Below, piece after piece: positions 1 to 13,759 of a stretch of 64,000 nucleotides of DNA. Made by a program: the position numbers and the translations under genes. The DNA comes from Diprion similis (Eukaryota > Arthropoda > Insecta > Hymenoptera > Diprionidae), in contig NC_060116.1 of the NCBI RefSeq assembly GCF_021155765.1, positions 14,074,001 to 14,138,000 on the forward strand, written 5' to 3'. The notes below the pieces were generated by a model that was given only the letters and a program-made list of their open reading frames with translations, did not search any database and was not told the DNA's origin. Each line of letters begins with the position of its first letter. Positions within the stretch are counted from its first letter, which is position 1.

Positions 1-334
1 AAACTACTTGAATATAAATATACGTTTTTTTCAATTTTAGTGGATATTTGTAGGAAATATTCTTTCATGCAAAAAAAAAGAAGCCGAAGACCCGCATTAG
101 GTGTATTATATATATATATGTATATATTGTATATGTATATATAACACATTCTGCGATTTAATTTCATCTAAAAAATATATGCACGCTGCTGAAGGAGGTC
201 GACGTTATGTATACTTAAGTATATATCATAATACATACGCGGAGTAGGCGTAATTATTTTCATTATGCATACATATACAATATATAGGTATATGTATGTG
301 TATGTGTACGTATGCGCACGTGCATTGTGCATGG

Positions 335-368
335 ATATATATATATATATATGGTATATATGTGTGTG

Positions 369-399
<31 letters not shown>

Positions 400-414
400 G
401 TATATATGTGTGTG

Positions 415-470
<56 letters not shown>
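335..470. repeat. (TA)n block with 46-bp tandem duplication
   Basis: Long alternating TA tract. A unit starting GGTATATATGTGTGTGTATT begins at 353 and again at 399, so a 46-bp unit (short GT stretch plus TA run) is duplicated head to tail. Confidence 0.9.
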
Positions 471-474
<4 letters not shown>

Positions 475-569
475 CCATGCATAAGCATACAGAGGTAGGT
501 ACAAAGTAGTGGACGCAAAACGTACGTAACTCGAGGACTCGTTACGCTCTATTCTCCTCGCGCGAAGGC

Positions 570-676
570 TGAAAGACGGAGAAAAGAAGACGACAAAGAA
601 GACGACAAAGAAGACAACGACGACGAAGAAGAAGAAGAAGAAGAAGAAGAAGAAAAAGAAGAAGAGGAAAAGAAAA
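570..676 (+). repeat. purine-rich GAA/GAC tract
   Basis: About 100 bases of almost only A and G on the + strand with interspersed C, built from GAA, GAC and AAAGAA units. It is an imperfect trinucleotide microsatellite; the frames through it are low complexity. Confidence 0.85.
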
Positions 677-810
677 GCAGCTGGAAAACGAGTGAGTTGG
701 ACCACTCCTTGGATTCACTCAGCCGCCATCTTTCCTTTCCTCCCCAACGAGAGATAATTTACTGGGCTTATCTGCAAGGGGACGTCGCGTTGTCGTTTGT
801 ACTGGTTTTC

Positions 811-859
811 ATTCCTTCCTTACTTCCTTACTTCCTACCTTCCTTCCTTCCTTCCTTCA
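811..859. repeat. (CCTT)n-type microsatellite
   Basis: Imperfect TTCC/TTAC tetranucleotide units, ending in four regular TTCC copies. Confidence 0.85.
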
Positions 860-3800
860 TTTCTTAATCCTTACAAGGAAACTAACGACGAGGAGCTAGA
901 AGTTTTCTTTGAAAACGTTTGTACAGCTGCATGATCGTCGTTTTGCTGGTGACCTCTCACTCCGCGGAGTATAAAGTTATAAAAGAGGAGGGGGTAGTAG
1001 TGGTGGTGGTGATGGTGATGGTGGTGGTTGTAGTTGTAGCTGCTGCTTCCCTTCAGGAAGTAGAGGTTGTCAAGTATGTGTCGTCTATAAGGTCAACGAC
1101 TTTTATAGTTTGCCTAAGCTTGACATCTTTGTTGCTTCATTTCGATTTCTTTACTTTTTTGTTTTCTTTATTTTCTTTTTTCTTTTTTCACCTCCTTTTT
1201 CGTTTCAACTGCCTTATTTTTGTCCCCCTTTCATTCCACCCGGAATTAAACACTCGCTTCTCGCAGCGCGCGTGAAACCAAATTTCAACCATATATACCC
1301 TATTACACGTGTAGCTACTCCTCGAGTACTGGATGCCAGGAACGAAAAGTCTATTATGGTTCAGTGCCGCACTTACGTACGATATGAATCGCCTTACAAC
1401 GAAGTTGATAAAAGAATCTTCGAAGAAAGAAGAAAAATTCACATCTTCTACATGTAGTATATAAATTGTTGCTGTGACGATGCTTTGGCCCGTTGTTGTT
1501 GTTATTATTACTATTATTATTATTATTAAACGCATATACATAGCCGAAATTAATCCTCTAATTAAAACGGAATAAAAATTTTTCAACGCCGTACAACGGT
1601 TACATCTACGAAAAGTAAGGGGAGAAAAAAAAAGGGATGAAGGAAAGCCATAGAGGGAGTGAAAACCGCGCGTCAAGTGTGGTATAAAAGGGCTTCTAAA
1701 ATAAGCTTGCCGCGATATACATGTATTGTAAACATATACGTATAAGACGGGGGTGGTATAAGGGGATGAATGAAAAGCCGAAGACGAATAGGGAGAATAA
1801 GGAAGAAAAAAAAACAAGGAGCTCAAGGAAGGGTGCTCGCTTCTTCATTCGCTTCCGACCGACGCCTGCAATTAACGAATTATACATGTATATATAATAC
1901 AGATTGCCGGAACAACAATTATACCGACGCACATAATCGCGAATTAATTAGCACCGCGCATGTTAAGCTGTATAGAAAAAAAAAATTCCCTGAACCTCTG
2001 AAAACGTGAGAATTTCATCTTTCCTCGCTCTCTCAATTGTCAATATAAAAACATAGTAGATTAAAAGAATAATTATTCTCATACAATAGAAATTAGTAAA
2101 ATTCCACGCACCTAACAAGGGCGAATGTAGAACAGAAAGACAAGAGAAACGCATATATCTTGAAACACTAAAGTAGGTCCAAAAAGAAAAAGGAAAAAAA
2201 AAGAGATAAAAAATAGGAAATTAATTAAAATCTGAAAGCTTGAACTTTAAAAAAAAGAATTTAACCAACCCCCCCCCCCCCCCCTTTCACCCCTTCTTTT
2301 TGTTATACACGTATGTAACATATTACATGTATAATACGTGCAGCTCATGCGTTTACAACAACCTATCCTGATACAGGATAGAATGAGATGTTTCGTCTCC
2401 TTGGGGAAGGAAGATGATCGAGGGAGGATCATCGATCGAGTTTCGGTTGACTAATTGTAAATCAGGCATCCCTCTGTGTATAGGTCGATATATATGTATA
2501 TATACGTACGTACAAGGTAGCTGGTTAATTGAGGCTGCCCTGAACGGCAGTTTCCCATATAATATTCTCAATCCGAGAGTGATTCTCCAGAGGCTAATCA
2601 AGTTAGCTGAAAATTTACAGTGGCTAGTTGTTGCCCAGCTCGGCCGCCGGTCGGCTACTTACGTTAATGAGTTAGTAGTTAACTTAGCCACCCTGGTTGC
2701 TTGATTTCTACCCCCCAATACACTCAACCTCGTAAGAAGAAGGTGTGTGTTTATGTTTGTGTTTGTATGTGTATATACACATATATCTATAATATATATA
2801 TTTAATACTTCGTGTAAAAACTCCCGCGCATTGACAAAACCCACACAAAGTAATGCGTGGATGAAACTGCCCTCCGACGACCATTACATTGAACATAAAG
2901 GTGACCGTAGGTTGTTGGTTGAAGTTGACGCTCTCAGGGTACTCGTTAGCACAAGATTATATCCCCCGCAGAAAATTACTCGGGGCTTTCAAATTCTCCT
3001 TGGAGGGGTTGGTACGAGAGTGAAAAAAAAAAAAAGAAGAAAGAAAATTAAACAAAAACAAAATTAAAAAATATAGAAACTTTTTTTTTTTTTTCACATA
3101 TGAAAGAGAATTTTTCTACTTTTTGTCTCTCTTCGCGCAACGCCACGTCATAAAGAATGTCAAAATACGGCGGAGACGCCGCAACGTTTAGCTATACATA
3201 TTACACATGGTATACATACATTATATACATACGTGAATGCATGTATGCGTACGCATGCACATACACAATGTTTACATAGGTAAACATACATAGGTGTATA
3301 CTAGCGCTTCGGTAAAGGGTTGTGGGGGAAGGAAATTCACCGAACCCTACACCTTTCGATACACGTATACCTATATATACATATATACCATACCTACTTG
3401 TATTATACCTGTACACATATAAACATATAAGTATGCGGTAAAACGATGTTCATCTCGATTTTTCTCCGCCAATTTTGAGGCGGAAGGAAAAACCCGTTCA
3501 AGTAAATTATTGGGAGTATTTGTTAGTTTTTTTTTTTTCGATAATTCCGACGGTTTTCCGTTTTCATTCATTTATTTATCTCATTTTCTTGTTGTTGTTA
3601 TTGTTTTTTTCTTTATACTTTGTAGTTATATCGTTGCCGTAGTTTTGTTTTTTTTTTATTTTTACGCTTAATTAAAAGGACGGTACAATCATGACGGGAA
3701 GTGTATAATATTTCTATCGCTAATTAGTCATTATACGTGAGTGTTACATACATACATACATACACATAATATGTGTAACCGGTTGACAAATAACTGTGTA

Positions 3801-4073
3801 TATACATGCAGAAATACACGCTGCAGGAAAATATTTATCTTAATTTCAACATTAAAGTGTGTAACAAATCATTACGCGATATTCACTCGAAACAACTTCT
3901 TCAAGTGTTACAAATCAAATTCGCATGTAATAAAATATTTCGCAAAATTTATAACCGCACATAACAAACACAATACATGTAATACACGTCCATCTGCATA
4001 CAAATGATATTGCGTAAGGAAGAAAAAAAAAGAAAACAATTATTAAAATTTAAATATGCAAATGAATAAATGA

Positions 4074-4103
4074 CTGAATGAATGAATGAATGAATGAATG
4101 ATT
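4074..4103. repeat. (GAAT)n microsatellite
   Basis: About seven GAAT units in a row, with one-base variation at the left edge. Confidence 0.85.
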
Positions 4104-4384
4104 GAATTACCGACGCTTGGCAGGTATATTAACAATTAATGTAATTACGGTTAAACAGCGTGTAATATATATATATATATAATGTATACATACGACCAAC
4201 GAAATAAATACACCTATACATACTGTATATCGATTATCGAATGAAAAAACGACTCTTCCGGTCGGTCAGTCATACGACGGGGTTCGTAGTAAGAAAAGAA
4301 TGCGTGACGTCACCGCGCGTTAACGTGTCCCCCCCTCATCCCCCTCTACCTTTCTAGTCCTACAGTATGGAGAAGTGACTGAGT

Positions 4385-4411
<27 letters not shown>
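4385..4411. repeat. (CAG)9 microsatellite
   Basis: Nine perfect CAG units followed by CAA. No long open frame runs through it, so it is not evidently a coding polyglutamine tract. Confidence 0.9.
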
Positions 4412-4415
<4 letters not shown>

Positions 4416-4600
4416 GCGGTAGTTCGTGATGTTTTACCAAGAAATAAAACTTTGCGTCACATTGCACACCGCGGTGACAGAGAGGATATCCGAACTCGTA
4501 CGGTGAGACACCGATGATTAGTAAGTCGTGTTGTGACACATACTACGATATTCTTATCACGAGGTATATGTACGTACGTATACCTATTACCCATGTAAAA

Positions 4601-4622
4601 AGAGAGAGAGAGAGAGAGAGAG
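4601..4622. repeat. (AG)11 microsatellite
   Basis: Perfect dinucleotide run; an opposite-polarity CT run follows at about 4763-4780. Confidence 0.9.
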
Positions 4623-4937
4623 GCATTCTTGACCGATGCAACGGTAGAGATATGAAGCCTTATCAAACGAGCAAAGAAGACTGTCGTCTTGCCTAGATCC
4701 CTTTTATCTTTAAAAGTCGTATGTAAAATGCCTCCTCACCTTGGATCTGTCCTGTCCGCATGCTCTCTCTCTCTCTCTCTTTCTATACGCCCGCCCGACA
4801 GTATATAAGGTATGTAAAATATTATGTACATGCATTTGTAGATTATAGTTCAGGTGAACCCTCCTTGTCAGCTCTTTGCTTGCTATATGGGTTTGCCTAG
4901 GTCTAGTCGAGGCTGCTAGTGCTAATGGTAGTTGTAG

Positions 4938-4965
4938 TGGTGGTGGTGGTGGTGGTGGTGGTGGT
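4938..4965. repeat. (GGT)9 microsatellite
   Basis: Perfect or near-perfect GGT run in non-coding sequence. Confidence 0.85.
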
Positions 4966-6631
4966 CGCACACGTAGCCGAGTGACCAGCCACGCCCACTC
5001 TAATTACACGAATCGACTAGACCACGCTGCTGGCTAGTCGTCGTATTATGCTAGGTAAGGTAGGTACGACGTGTGGACATACACATAAGATAGAGCTATA
5101 GTACGTGAAACAAATGTCAATGGATAAATATTCTTGTAACTTCCGTTAGTTGTACAACAATTTATTAACCATGCCGCGCTGAATTTTCAAGCAGCAACAA
5201 TTTACGTTAGGTTGAAAGTCGGTGTAACGCGTTGGGTACTTTAACGACGTACATCTTTAAGAAAATCGCCATTTTACAACCTTAGGATTGTGTCAGAAAT
5301 TCAGCTAGATTGAATCGTAACAAAGAAAACAAAAAATGTTTCGTTACTAACTTCAGCCTTAAAAATTTACGACGAAACGTCGTTTTATTATTTATTTTTA
5401 TTTCTTTGTTTATAATAATTCTGCGATCTTTGAACTATACCATAAATATGTACGTATATTATGTCATGCACGGAACAACGACGTGTATCCTTATGTTTTG
5501 AAAACTTGATATCATGCTCGAGCTGCATCCGGTTTTGATAACGCATAATCCTAGATTTTAAATTTTCGTTAGCGACAGAGTCATATTATTATATCTGAGA
5601 CACGTTTGATCAATGCGTGATGAGAGATCGAAGTTTCTTCACAAGACAGTGCAATAAAAAAGAGAAAATTTCAAAATCAATGATTTCAACTATCGAGGGA
5701 CTGTTCGCGAATTGGTATATAGAAAAATTAAGCAATCACCACAATGCCGTCAACTAATAAAAGTAAACTTCTGCACAAGCATATCATATATCCACATATG
5801 CATAGATACGGCATTAGATAATGCGTACAATATATTTCTTCGAAATCAACACGCAACCGTCATGCATAAACAATAAGGTATAGAATAGCATCTAAAATAT
5901 TGTACATATACGATAGTGGATCAGATAAGTGCACCATATAACAAGTAATTAGAACCGAGCGATGTTTTCCTATAAAGAGTTTTATCGACGGAAGCGAGGA
6001 CCTTATCCTGTCACGGTATTAATATAATCGTGCGGTAATTACTTTTTCTTCATCTTCTTCTTCTTCTTTTTCTTCTTCTTTTTGTTCCCCTCCGCAATAT
6101 ATTATCAGCCTGTACTTCCTCCTCAAATGATTGTTTATAATTCATTTCTTTTACCTGCTCCCTCTTCTTCCAGAGACAGTAATAGACCGTTGACTTGACG
6201 GACAACGACTGCCGACCGGGGCAAATTTTTCATCCCCCGTCAGATTGTAAGACTGAGAAACGAACCGGGCGAGTCTAATGTAATACGAGATGCAGGACTG
6301 AAAACACGGTCAGGGTTAAGTAGACGGAAGGTGCCTTATTGTTAGAGTTACGTACGTAAACCATATCGAGGACAGGGTCTGAGGATGAGCTAGTCTGGTC
6401 GTGTGCGTAAGTACGTCTGTCACATCACGTTGTGGAACGTGAACGTATGCTGAAGCTTGTTACGTATGTACCGGGTGGGACGCAGCAGCACAGTATGACT
6501 AGAAAAAAGCAGCAGCAGCATCATCCATTACTATTCTACTCCCTGCAGGCTGCACTAGCTACCAATAAATTTCAAACGTGTGTTGTGGTACATACACGTT
6601 GGTATAACGTACGAGTGAAAAAAATCACCTT

Positions 6632-6632
6632 G

Positions 6633-6661
<29 letters not shown>
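6632..6661. repeat. (TA)n microsatellite
   Basis: About 15 TA units. Confidence 0.9.
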
Positions 6662-6664
<3 letters not shown>

Positions 6665-7379
6665 GTGGCTGTACAAAAATAACGTCAAGAAGTATACGGG
6701 GTCCAATATCCTGTGCACTCTAGCTGACTGCAGCTACTTATGTATCTACGGTATTACACACATAAGACGGTGGCGTCGTACCCTAGTGAATAGAGAAAAC
6801 GACGACGAAACTACGAAACGATCCAGTTGCCGGAAAGAGGAAAATGTACCTACATCATCCATACGTACATACATAGACGTACGTAGGTATATTGGATGCA
6901 GTGGAGGTTGATTTTTTGTTTCATCTATTTTTCAATACATATCAAGTCATCTCTACTTCCCTGCATTTATTTTCCTCCTTTTTTTTCTCTCTCTCCCTTC
7001 CATCTATAATTTCGTTCAATTTCGTGTTTCCATCTCAAAACCTGCTTTGTCATGTGCCATATTTATAAAAATAATTTTTAAAAAATCATTATAAAACCAT
7101 GCATCACGATCTCGGTAAAAAATTATAAAAAAAAAAATTTTCTTCCTTATCTCTCATATTGTACACGAATGTGTAGTTTACTGCCTAATTCCGTCTCGAC
7201 CGATGTTTCCGATCAGTTCCCGTCCCGTGGTTGTTGATCAACAAATATGTACCTGAGCATATAATTCGGTGTAGTATATACGCGCGTATATACTGTACTA
7301 TACACATTACATAGGGTGTACATAGGTACAGTATGATATACCTATACGTTGACACACGCTTTCCTCAAGCTTGATGAGT

Positions 7380-7403
7380 TAGGTAGGTAGGTAGGTAGGT
7401 AGG
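7380..7403. repeat. (TAGG)6 microsatellite
   Basis: Six TAGG units in a row. Confidence 0.9.
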
Positions 7404-9849
7404 CACGGGTATCGCCGGGCAGTAATTCCCTATTGGCGTAACACGAAGTGTAAGGTTATACCCAACACCATTCCGTGTGTTCCCAGAGACCAACACGACT
7501 CCAAAGTGGTGTGTAATTGGAATAAGCTGACATATTCTACTCGGTCCTACCTACCGTTGTCGGCGATGTTGCCAAGAGCAGCGGCACCAGCAACGACCCA
7601 ACAGTTGTTGAGACCCGCATTCGCTTCTCGCGCAACGTCTCGCACGACAGACACCCTCGCCTCGCTTCGCCTCGACTAGCTTCTTCTGGAGGAGAACTAA
7701 ACGAGGAGAGGCTAACCGAGCCTGCCCGGCTGCCTCCGCGTAATCTCTACAAACAACAACGTGTTTCAAAAATTCTTCCCTTTGACACAATGCCGGAGGT
7801 CCTGTCCCTGTCCCAGCCCCTCTCCCTCTCCCTCTCTCCTCTTTCGGTTTGCGTTGTTCTTAGGGGATGCTAATCCCAGAACATCCAATAAGCGCTTCTC
7901 TTCCTCTCTCTTCCCTCGGTCACTTTTTCTATTTTTCTCGACACGGAAAACGACCCGAGCAGCAAAAGCGAGGTTGCCTTGGCCTCGGTGTTATTCAGGA
8001 CATAAACACGAGTATTACAGTTATTTGTTAGTTTCTTTGAAAGTTTATCACCGACAGATCCTGCAGGGATAATAATTAAAATTACACACCCTGAACTGAC
8101 CTCATTGCATCATTTACTGCAGTTATGTTATAAATACCGTAGAAAGGATCAGCAGATTACTTAAAAAGGATAACCGATCCATTGTACTCCTCGAGCATTT
8201 ATAGTTTTCGACTAATTTTAGTTTGCTGCGCAATGTTTTTTCACTTAAAAAGTAACATCAAAAAGATATATTTATTTTTCCCAGAACAATTACTAACTAC
8301 CGATACTGCCGAACTAATCTCGTGTAACCACTTTCCCCTACCAGCAATTCTGACAACGGCTACACTCTCTCACAATCAGCGTGTATAACCGATTCCCTGA
8401 ATTCGTCGCTACTGTGCTGTTGCTGTTGGATGATTTACCGTTACAGAGTAAAATTTCATTCATATGATAAACCTGTACAACAATATATAGGTATACGTAT
8501 ATGTGATAGTATGCTACAACAAGTCATATAATTTTCCTGTGGCAAGTAGATATAATTTGTGGATAAGAGAAACAAAAAATGCTAAGAATATTATAAGCAA
8601 ACATAAGTGTGTCATTTTAAGAACCACTTTTCCTCGGGTTTTTTCTCTTCCTACTTTCAAAGAAATTCTGCGATGCGATACAATGGTTGTACTATCGCAT
8701 TTTATTATAGCAACGATTGTGCGTTTATTGCCGCAAATAATCTCCAAGCGAATGAAATTTCCCAACAGTTACGGGTGTGTGTATCGCCTTCGTCAACGAA
8801 CAAGAAACCTTGCCAAATGATAACGCAAGATAATGCAGGAAGGTACGCACATGTGGATGAACACACGTACATGATATATATACAGTTGCGTGTATGCTGT
8901 ATGTACGTTCACGCACGTAAGTATACCTACACGACCAGCTGTGCACATACTATATCTACGTTCATACGTGAGAGTCGAGAGTCGTGCGGTCGAGTAATTC
9001 TGAATGGGATATAATGATGAAGCAAGCGACACTTCACCATACCGGGAACGATAAGGGAAAATCTTCCCACCGCACTCCAGAGCTGCAAACGTTTTACCTT
9101 GTGGTACAGACTGCTTACACACCACAAAGTATCTCATCATCCTTCAGGAGAATTCTGAGCATTATAGACCGAAGAGCTGCAAAGACCGCAGAGAAGCCGC
9201 CAACGTTCACACTTCCGATGTAGCACCGAAGAGAAGGAAGGAGTCGAAAAGGTAAAAATTAAAACGTTCACGAATGATTATTGCAAAGCTTGAGAGAAAA
9301 TGTTACGCGGGTCGTCGGAGGGGGAGTGTAAGGAAGGAACATGGCCACCTGCTTTAAAGCATTCATAGTAAACCCTGGTCTCCGCAGTAGTGCGACTCGT
9401 TTCACGTCCATACCTACAAGCTCGTGAGTAGGTCCGTAGTAGAATTTACTACATTCGATGCTATCCTCTTTCGACAGCAGCTGCAGCGAAAATCCAGGGA
9501 CGAACCACGGCTGGGTGGCTGGCTGGCTGGCTGCAGGATCGCACAACAACACTCATTTTGTGTCTACTTCCGCCCAATGCATTCTTTCAAATCCCTATAC
9601 ACAGCAACGAATGTCGATGAATATCCTCTAGGCTCCAGCACATCGAGGGTAAACCCGTTGCCAGTTTTCCTATTTTTGACCATGGTCGAAACAAACGGTA
9701 ATAAACGAATACGATTTTAACGACTGATTACTCGTGAGGTTTATTATAGGTATGCGCACATCCCTGCACGCTTAAGATTAGCTGTATTGTTGTGCATAAT
9801 AGGTATATGTGCATACATACAACAGAGAGCGTGTAGTAGGCATGGTTGT

Positions 9850-9855
<6 letters not shown>

Positions 9856-9881
<26 letters not shown>

Positions 9882-9882
9882 A
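9856..9882. repeat. (GGAT)n microsatellite
   Basis: About seven GGAT/TGGA units in a row. Confidence 0.9.
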
Positions 9883-11011
9883 GGTGTGTAGGGGTGAGCA
9901 GGAAATTTGACCGGGCCTTTATTTAAGAGGACTGTAAGGACTACGGCCTGGTCCCTCTCTGCCACTCATGGTTCTCTTGAGAGATCTAAACACTCGAATA
10001 GAGCAAAGCAAAGCAAGCAAGCCAAGCTGCGAGGAGAAAGAGAGAGTAGGAAAAGAGAGAAAAAGGAATGTAAGAGGAGTAGGAGAAGGAGGGGGAGAAA
10101 AATAGAGGAGAACGAAACTCAGAAGCGGGACGGGGGGCGCTCTCGCTGAGCGGACTATAGGAATGGTGGATGGATGACGGTGGTGTGTAGAGTGTAGAGT
10201 GTAGTACGTATACCTCGGACGACCGACTCGAATGGCTGGTTTAACAGCAATGCGCTTCGAGCGACTACCTGCTGAAAATGTATGTTGAAAACCTGATTTA
10301 AACTTGGCTGTAAGCTCGTTTTATCGTTATAAGCCGACCGGCACGACGAGAAGGAAAATTAGCCGGTCCGAGTTAGTAGCCTTTCGTCTTCCTAGTCTTA
10401 TGGGTGTTGTTAGTAATTCAAAAGGTGGTTGGAAAATTCCCTCATGTGCGCCATGGAAGAGTGGAATCAAAGCGTTGCTGCACGCGTCGCACTTAGTTCG
10501 AAAACCTGCGGACGACAAGTTTCGTTGCACTGACCACAGACAGACCAACGAACATCGCAACGTTTTACCCGGAAATTTATCAATGTTTATACAGTATACC
10601 CACGGTATAGACTAATTGTAAATAAAGAAAAGACTGTTCAAACGGCTTCTAAGAAAGTAAATTTATCGCCGTGAACGAATCTCGAAGCGATTATCTCTCT
10701 GACAGTGAAACGCGTGATCCGTAATGCTCAATTATGAGGATATACGTATACTCGTTTACCTATGACACTGACTATACCTTATAGATAGTAGATTGTCATT
10801 AGAATCGTTGACCATTGCAGAAGGTGTGATGTGTGTTGTATTACAACTTTTATGTGTGCCGCTTATCATCCGGTCAGAGTATGAACAGATAAATGCAATA
10901 CGATAATGATAATAGAAAATACTTGAATCGATTCCGAGTAAAACGAATTCCTGGGACCTTGAACGGATTACTCGATACATCATCGCCGTCGCTCTGGAAT
11001 AAATTAATCAG

Positions 11012-11046
11012 AACGACGACGACGACGACGACGACGACGATGATGA
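11012..11046. repeat. (ACG)n/(ATG)n microsatellite
   Basis: About ten ACG units passing into a short GAT run. Confidence 0.85.
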
Positions 11047-11625
11047 TACGCTCTGTTAAGTATGCGTAATCCGTTAATGTAATTCGGGAGGCCCGACACA
11101 AAGTTGTGATTCCTCTGTGCCCTGTTCTTGATTCTCTCTCTGTCCCTCTCTCTCTATATCACCGCTTGACTCAACGATGATTGCGTCAATTGGCCGACTT
11201 GGAGAGCGCCGTTAGCGGTGCAGCAGCCCGAAGAATAATAGACGGGACAATAAATAATGTTCTTCGAAATGCCAATGAATCAGAGAATTAAGGAGTGCAT
11301 AGAAAAATCACGCAGCTGTTCTCTCGAGCATAAAGACTAGGTACATTCTATCTCCTTCTCCAGCTGCAGTGTTTCTCTTTCTCTCGCATCGGGGCCACGT
11401 TTACAACATTAACCCGGAATAAGTATAACGCGCATGCGGTAGACACCTCTTAGGTACGTACGTACGTAGGGTCTATACCTGACCGTAATGAACAAGGAAG
11501 GTCTAATTCCGTAAGCAAACATTCCACAGGAGAGACAGACCAGCGGTATCGGTTTATTTCCATCTCTCGCCGCGAGAAAGGTTATGGAAAGTGGTGGTGG
11601 TGGAATATTACGAGAACCGCCGCCG

Positions 11626-11659
11626 CGATACGATACGATACGATACGATACGATACGAT
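11626..11659. repeat. (CGATA)n pentanucleotide repeat
   Basis: Six full CGATA units plus a partial one. Confidence 0.9.
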
Positions 11660-12973
11660 GCTCCTTCTTACTCACGTGAAAGGCCTTACGCACCTTCGTG
11701 ATGCGCCGTATTGCACCATTTACACCGTAGTTACCGTGCATTACACACACACGGCCGAGTAAAAATGGTCGACCTCGCGTAGGCCGAGCGGATTAGTCAC
11801 GGGGAACCGTTGCTTTCCGAGAAGATAAAAATCAATTCAAGTTTAAAAAGGTGAAACGGAAGAGCGGGTGACGCGGCTGGTCTCGGAGCTTGGGGCCCGG
11901 GCGAACAACGGGCCCCGATCCGGCCCTGAGCCGAGATATAGCGCACCTACAACGGTCGGACGGCGACCTCAACTCTCTTCTTTGTCCCAGCTCCAGGTCT
12001 CTCGGGGTTTACCTTATTGTCTCGATTTATTTCCAGTGGCGGGCGCGTCGGGCGTACCTCGAAAATTGAAAATATCACCTCGGCTGGGATCGTCGTTTAA
12101 GGGCGAGAAAATACGACCGAAGAAAATAAGCGGTTATGTATACGAATGACGCGCGAAGACGTGGGAAAATGTCGAGCTAATTACCTACTCCCGGATTCAT
12201 TGGTAGCCCGAAGAAAGGAGAATGTTTCGAACATCGTTAGGCCCAAAACCGATCTCTCCTCTTTTCTGTGGTTCGAGTATATGATTCTCGATTTAGCGAC
12301 GCTGTAACGACTTTTCGAACGTGTTTTGCCGTTAGCATAATATTCCGGGGATTCGAAGCGCTCCTATCGCGGCGCGATACGACGACTATCGCAACCGTCA
12401 ACTGTCCCCGAGATTTGAAAAAGGAACGACGCGAAGTGCGCCGCGTCGGTAGGTGGGTACCTGCTCGCACCTTTGTTGCAAAGAAGAAGAAGAAGAAGAA
12501 GAATAATAATAATAAGAACGCGCTGCGGTTCGTAACGACGACGTTCTTTTGAGAAGAATTCAAATTTCCATTCACTCTCGTTATGACGTTCGTAACGATA
12601 ATTGTTATTACCACAGAGTTACCGCGTGTATTCCTCTCTATTCTCTTTCTTCTCTCCATCACTTTTTCACGGCGTTCAAAGCCGGCCTCCCCCCCTCCTC
12701 TGCTCCACCATTGCTTCAAAGTGGTTTCAACAACGCGGCTTACATCGACGTGTTTCCCACGTTAAAAACAAGCGGTCGCAACGACAAGATCGACCTGGAG
12801 AAGAAGCTGATCATACAACGTCACCGTCGACCGTCGTCGATCTAATCAACGTTTCAAATAAATCAATTCCACTTGAATTTCCCAACGCGAACGACGACGA
12901 CGACGACGCCGTCTCTCGGCACAAAGCCGTGGGCCTTAGGCCCAGATCCACACGCCTCGACACTCCGACGCAA

Positions 12974-13000
12974 CACATACACACACACACACACATACAC
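12974..13000. repeat. (CA)n microsatellite
   Basis: CA run with one ACAT interruption at its right end. Confidence 0.85.
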
Positions 13001-13253
13001 AAAGAAAGAGACCCCGGGTGTACGGTTCACTCACCTAGCGTTCCGCGCAGGAGTAACACTAACAATACGAGCACGAGGGGCCTCGCCCGTCGGGCAACAG
13101 CCGTTCCGTCGTGGGCCGGTGTCCTCCTGGGCCTCGTCGCCTCTTGCATTTTGCTGCCGTCGTCGGAGTCCTGTCGCACAGTAGTCACGCACCGCGTAAG
13201 CATCATCATCTCTCACCGCACACGATTCACACTCAGGTATTATCGAATCCCTA

Positions 13254-13283
13254 TCCTCCTCCTCCTCCTTCTCCTCCTCCTCT
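13254..13283. repeat. (CCT)n microsatellite
   Basis: Near-perfect CCT run inside the GC-rich block. Confidence 0.85.
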
Positions 13284-13497
13284 GCCACGCACTATTCCTC
13301 GCCTATTTCACGTTTATCACAGTTGTGAGTGAACTCTTCGCCGTCGGTTACGACGACGCCGAACGGCCACGAACTCCCATTCTGGACACGAGGAAGTATT
13401 CACACAGTGCACTGATTGTCGGCAATGCGAGGTTCGCTGAATCGCCTGCCGCTCAGCCCCCGTCGCTCACTATCGCCAAGACTCGAGCCGCAAGCCC

Positions 13498-13517
13498 AAC
13501 TGACTGACTGACTGACT
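13498..13517. repeat. (ACTG)n microsatellite
   Basis: Four to five ACTG units. Confidence 0.85.
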
Positions 13518-13759
13518 CGCCCGCTCCTCTACCGCCGCTTCCTCGCTCCACGGGCACCGCGTCTCTCGACCTCCCCCCCCTCCACCCGCCCAACGCGGCA
13601 CACCGCGCGACAACTACTTGTTGAGTTTCCCAGGGGCGAACGAGCCGACGTCGGGCCCCTTCCTTGGTGCCACGCATTTTTTTTGTAATCTCTCCCTTTC
13701 GCGAGGAAATTATTATATCGTTGTTGTTCAACCGCAACGGGAGAGTAGGTCGTGATTAG

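Larger units (their letters stand above)
1..11700. other. gene-free, microsatellite-rich region
   Basis: No open frame here shows a recognisable domain, codon structure or splice-supported exon chain. The longer frames are low-complexity translations of simple repeats or overlap on both strands, and several lack an ATG. The sequence is AT-rich with many di-, tri- and tetranucleotide repeats, the clearer of which are listed separately. It could be intergenic or part of a very long intron of a gene whose exons lie outside the window; sequence alone cannot decide. Confidence 0.6.
11800..13740. other. GC-rich block, possible promoter or untranslated exon
   Basis: This roughly 1.9 kb stretch is visibly richer in G, C and CpG than its flanks. 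It holds several overlapping open frames, the longest being about 900 nt on the + strand (12602-13507). None begins with ATG: that frame opens at TTG and has no in-frame methionine. It contains AAG, CA, CTC and ACTG microsatellites. A CpG-rich block next to AT-rich DNA can mark a promoter or 5' untranslated exon, but no gene can be attached to it here. Seen: composition. Inferred: promoter role. Confidence 0.3.

Noticed and set aside
1683-1690. TATAAAAG TATA-like box
   Set aside because: No gene or convincing first exon follows it; such strings are common in this AT-rich DNA.
7563-7676. 37-codon ATG frame in a GC-richer patch
   Set aside because: Too short, composition-driven (Ala, Arg, Thr), no homologue recognised.
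8503-9720. Cluster of overlapping 80-135-codon frames on both strands
   Set aside because: Mutually overlapping on opposite strands, with no recognisable motif; typical of chance frames.
12602-13507. 301-codon open frame on the + strand
   Set aside because: It opens at TTG and has no in-frame ATG. It is low complexity in places and the region is GC-rich, where long open frames arise by chance. Kept only as part of a possible promoter or exon finding.
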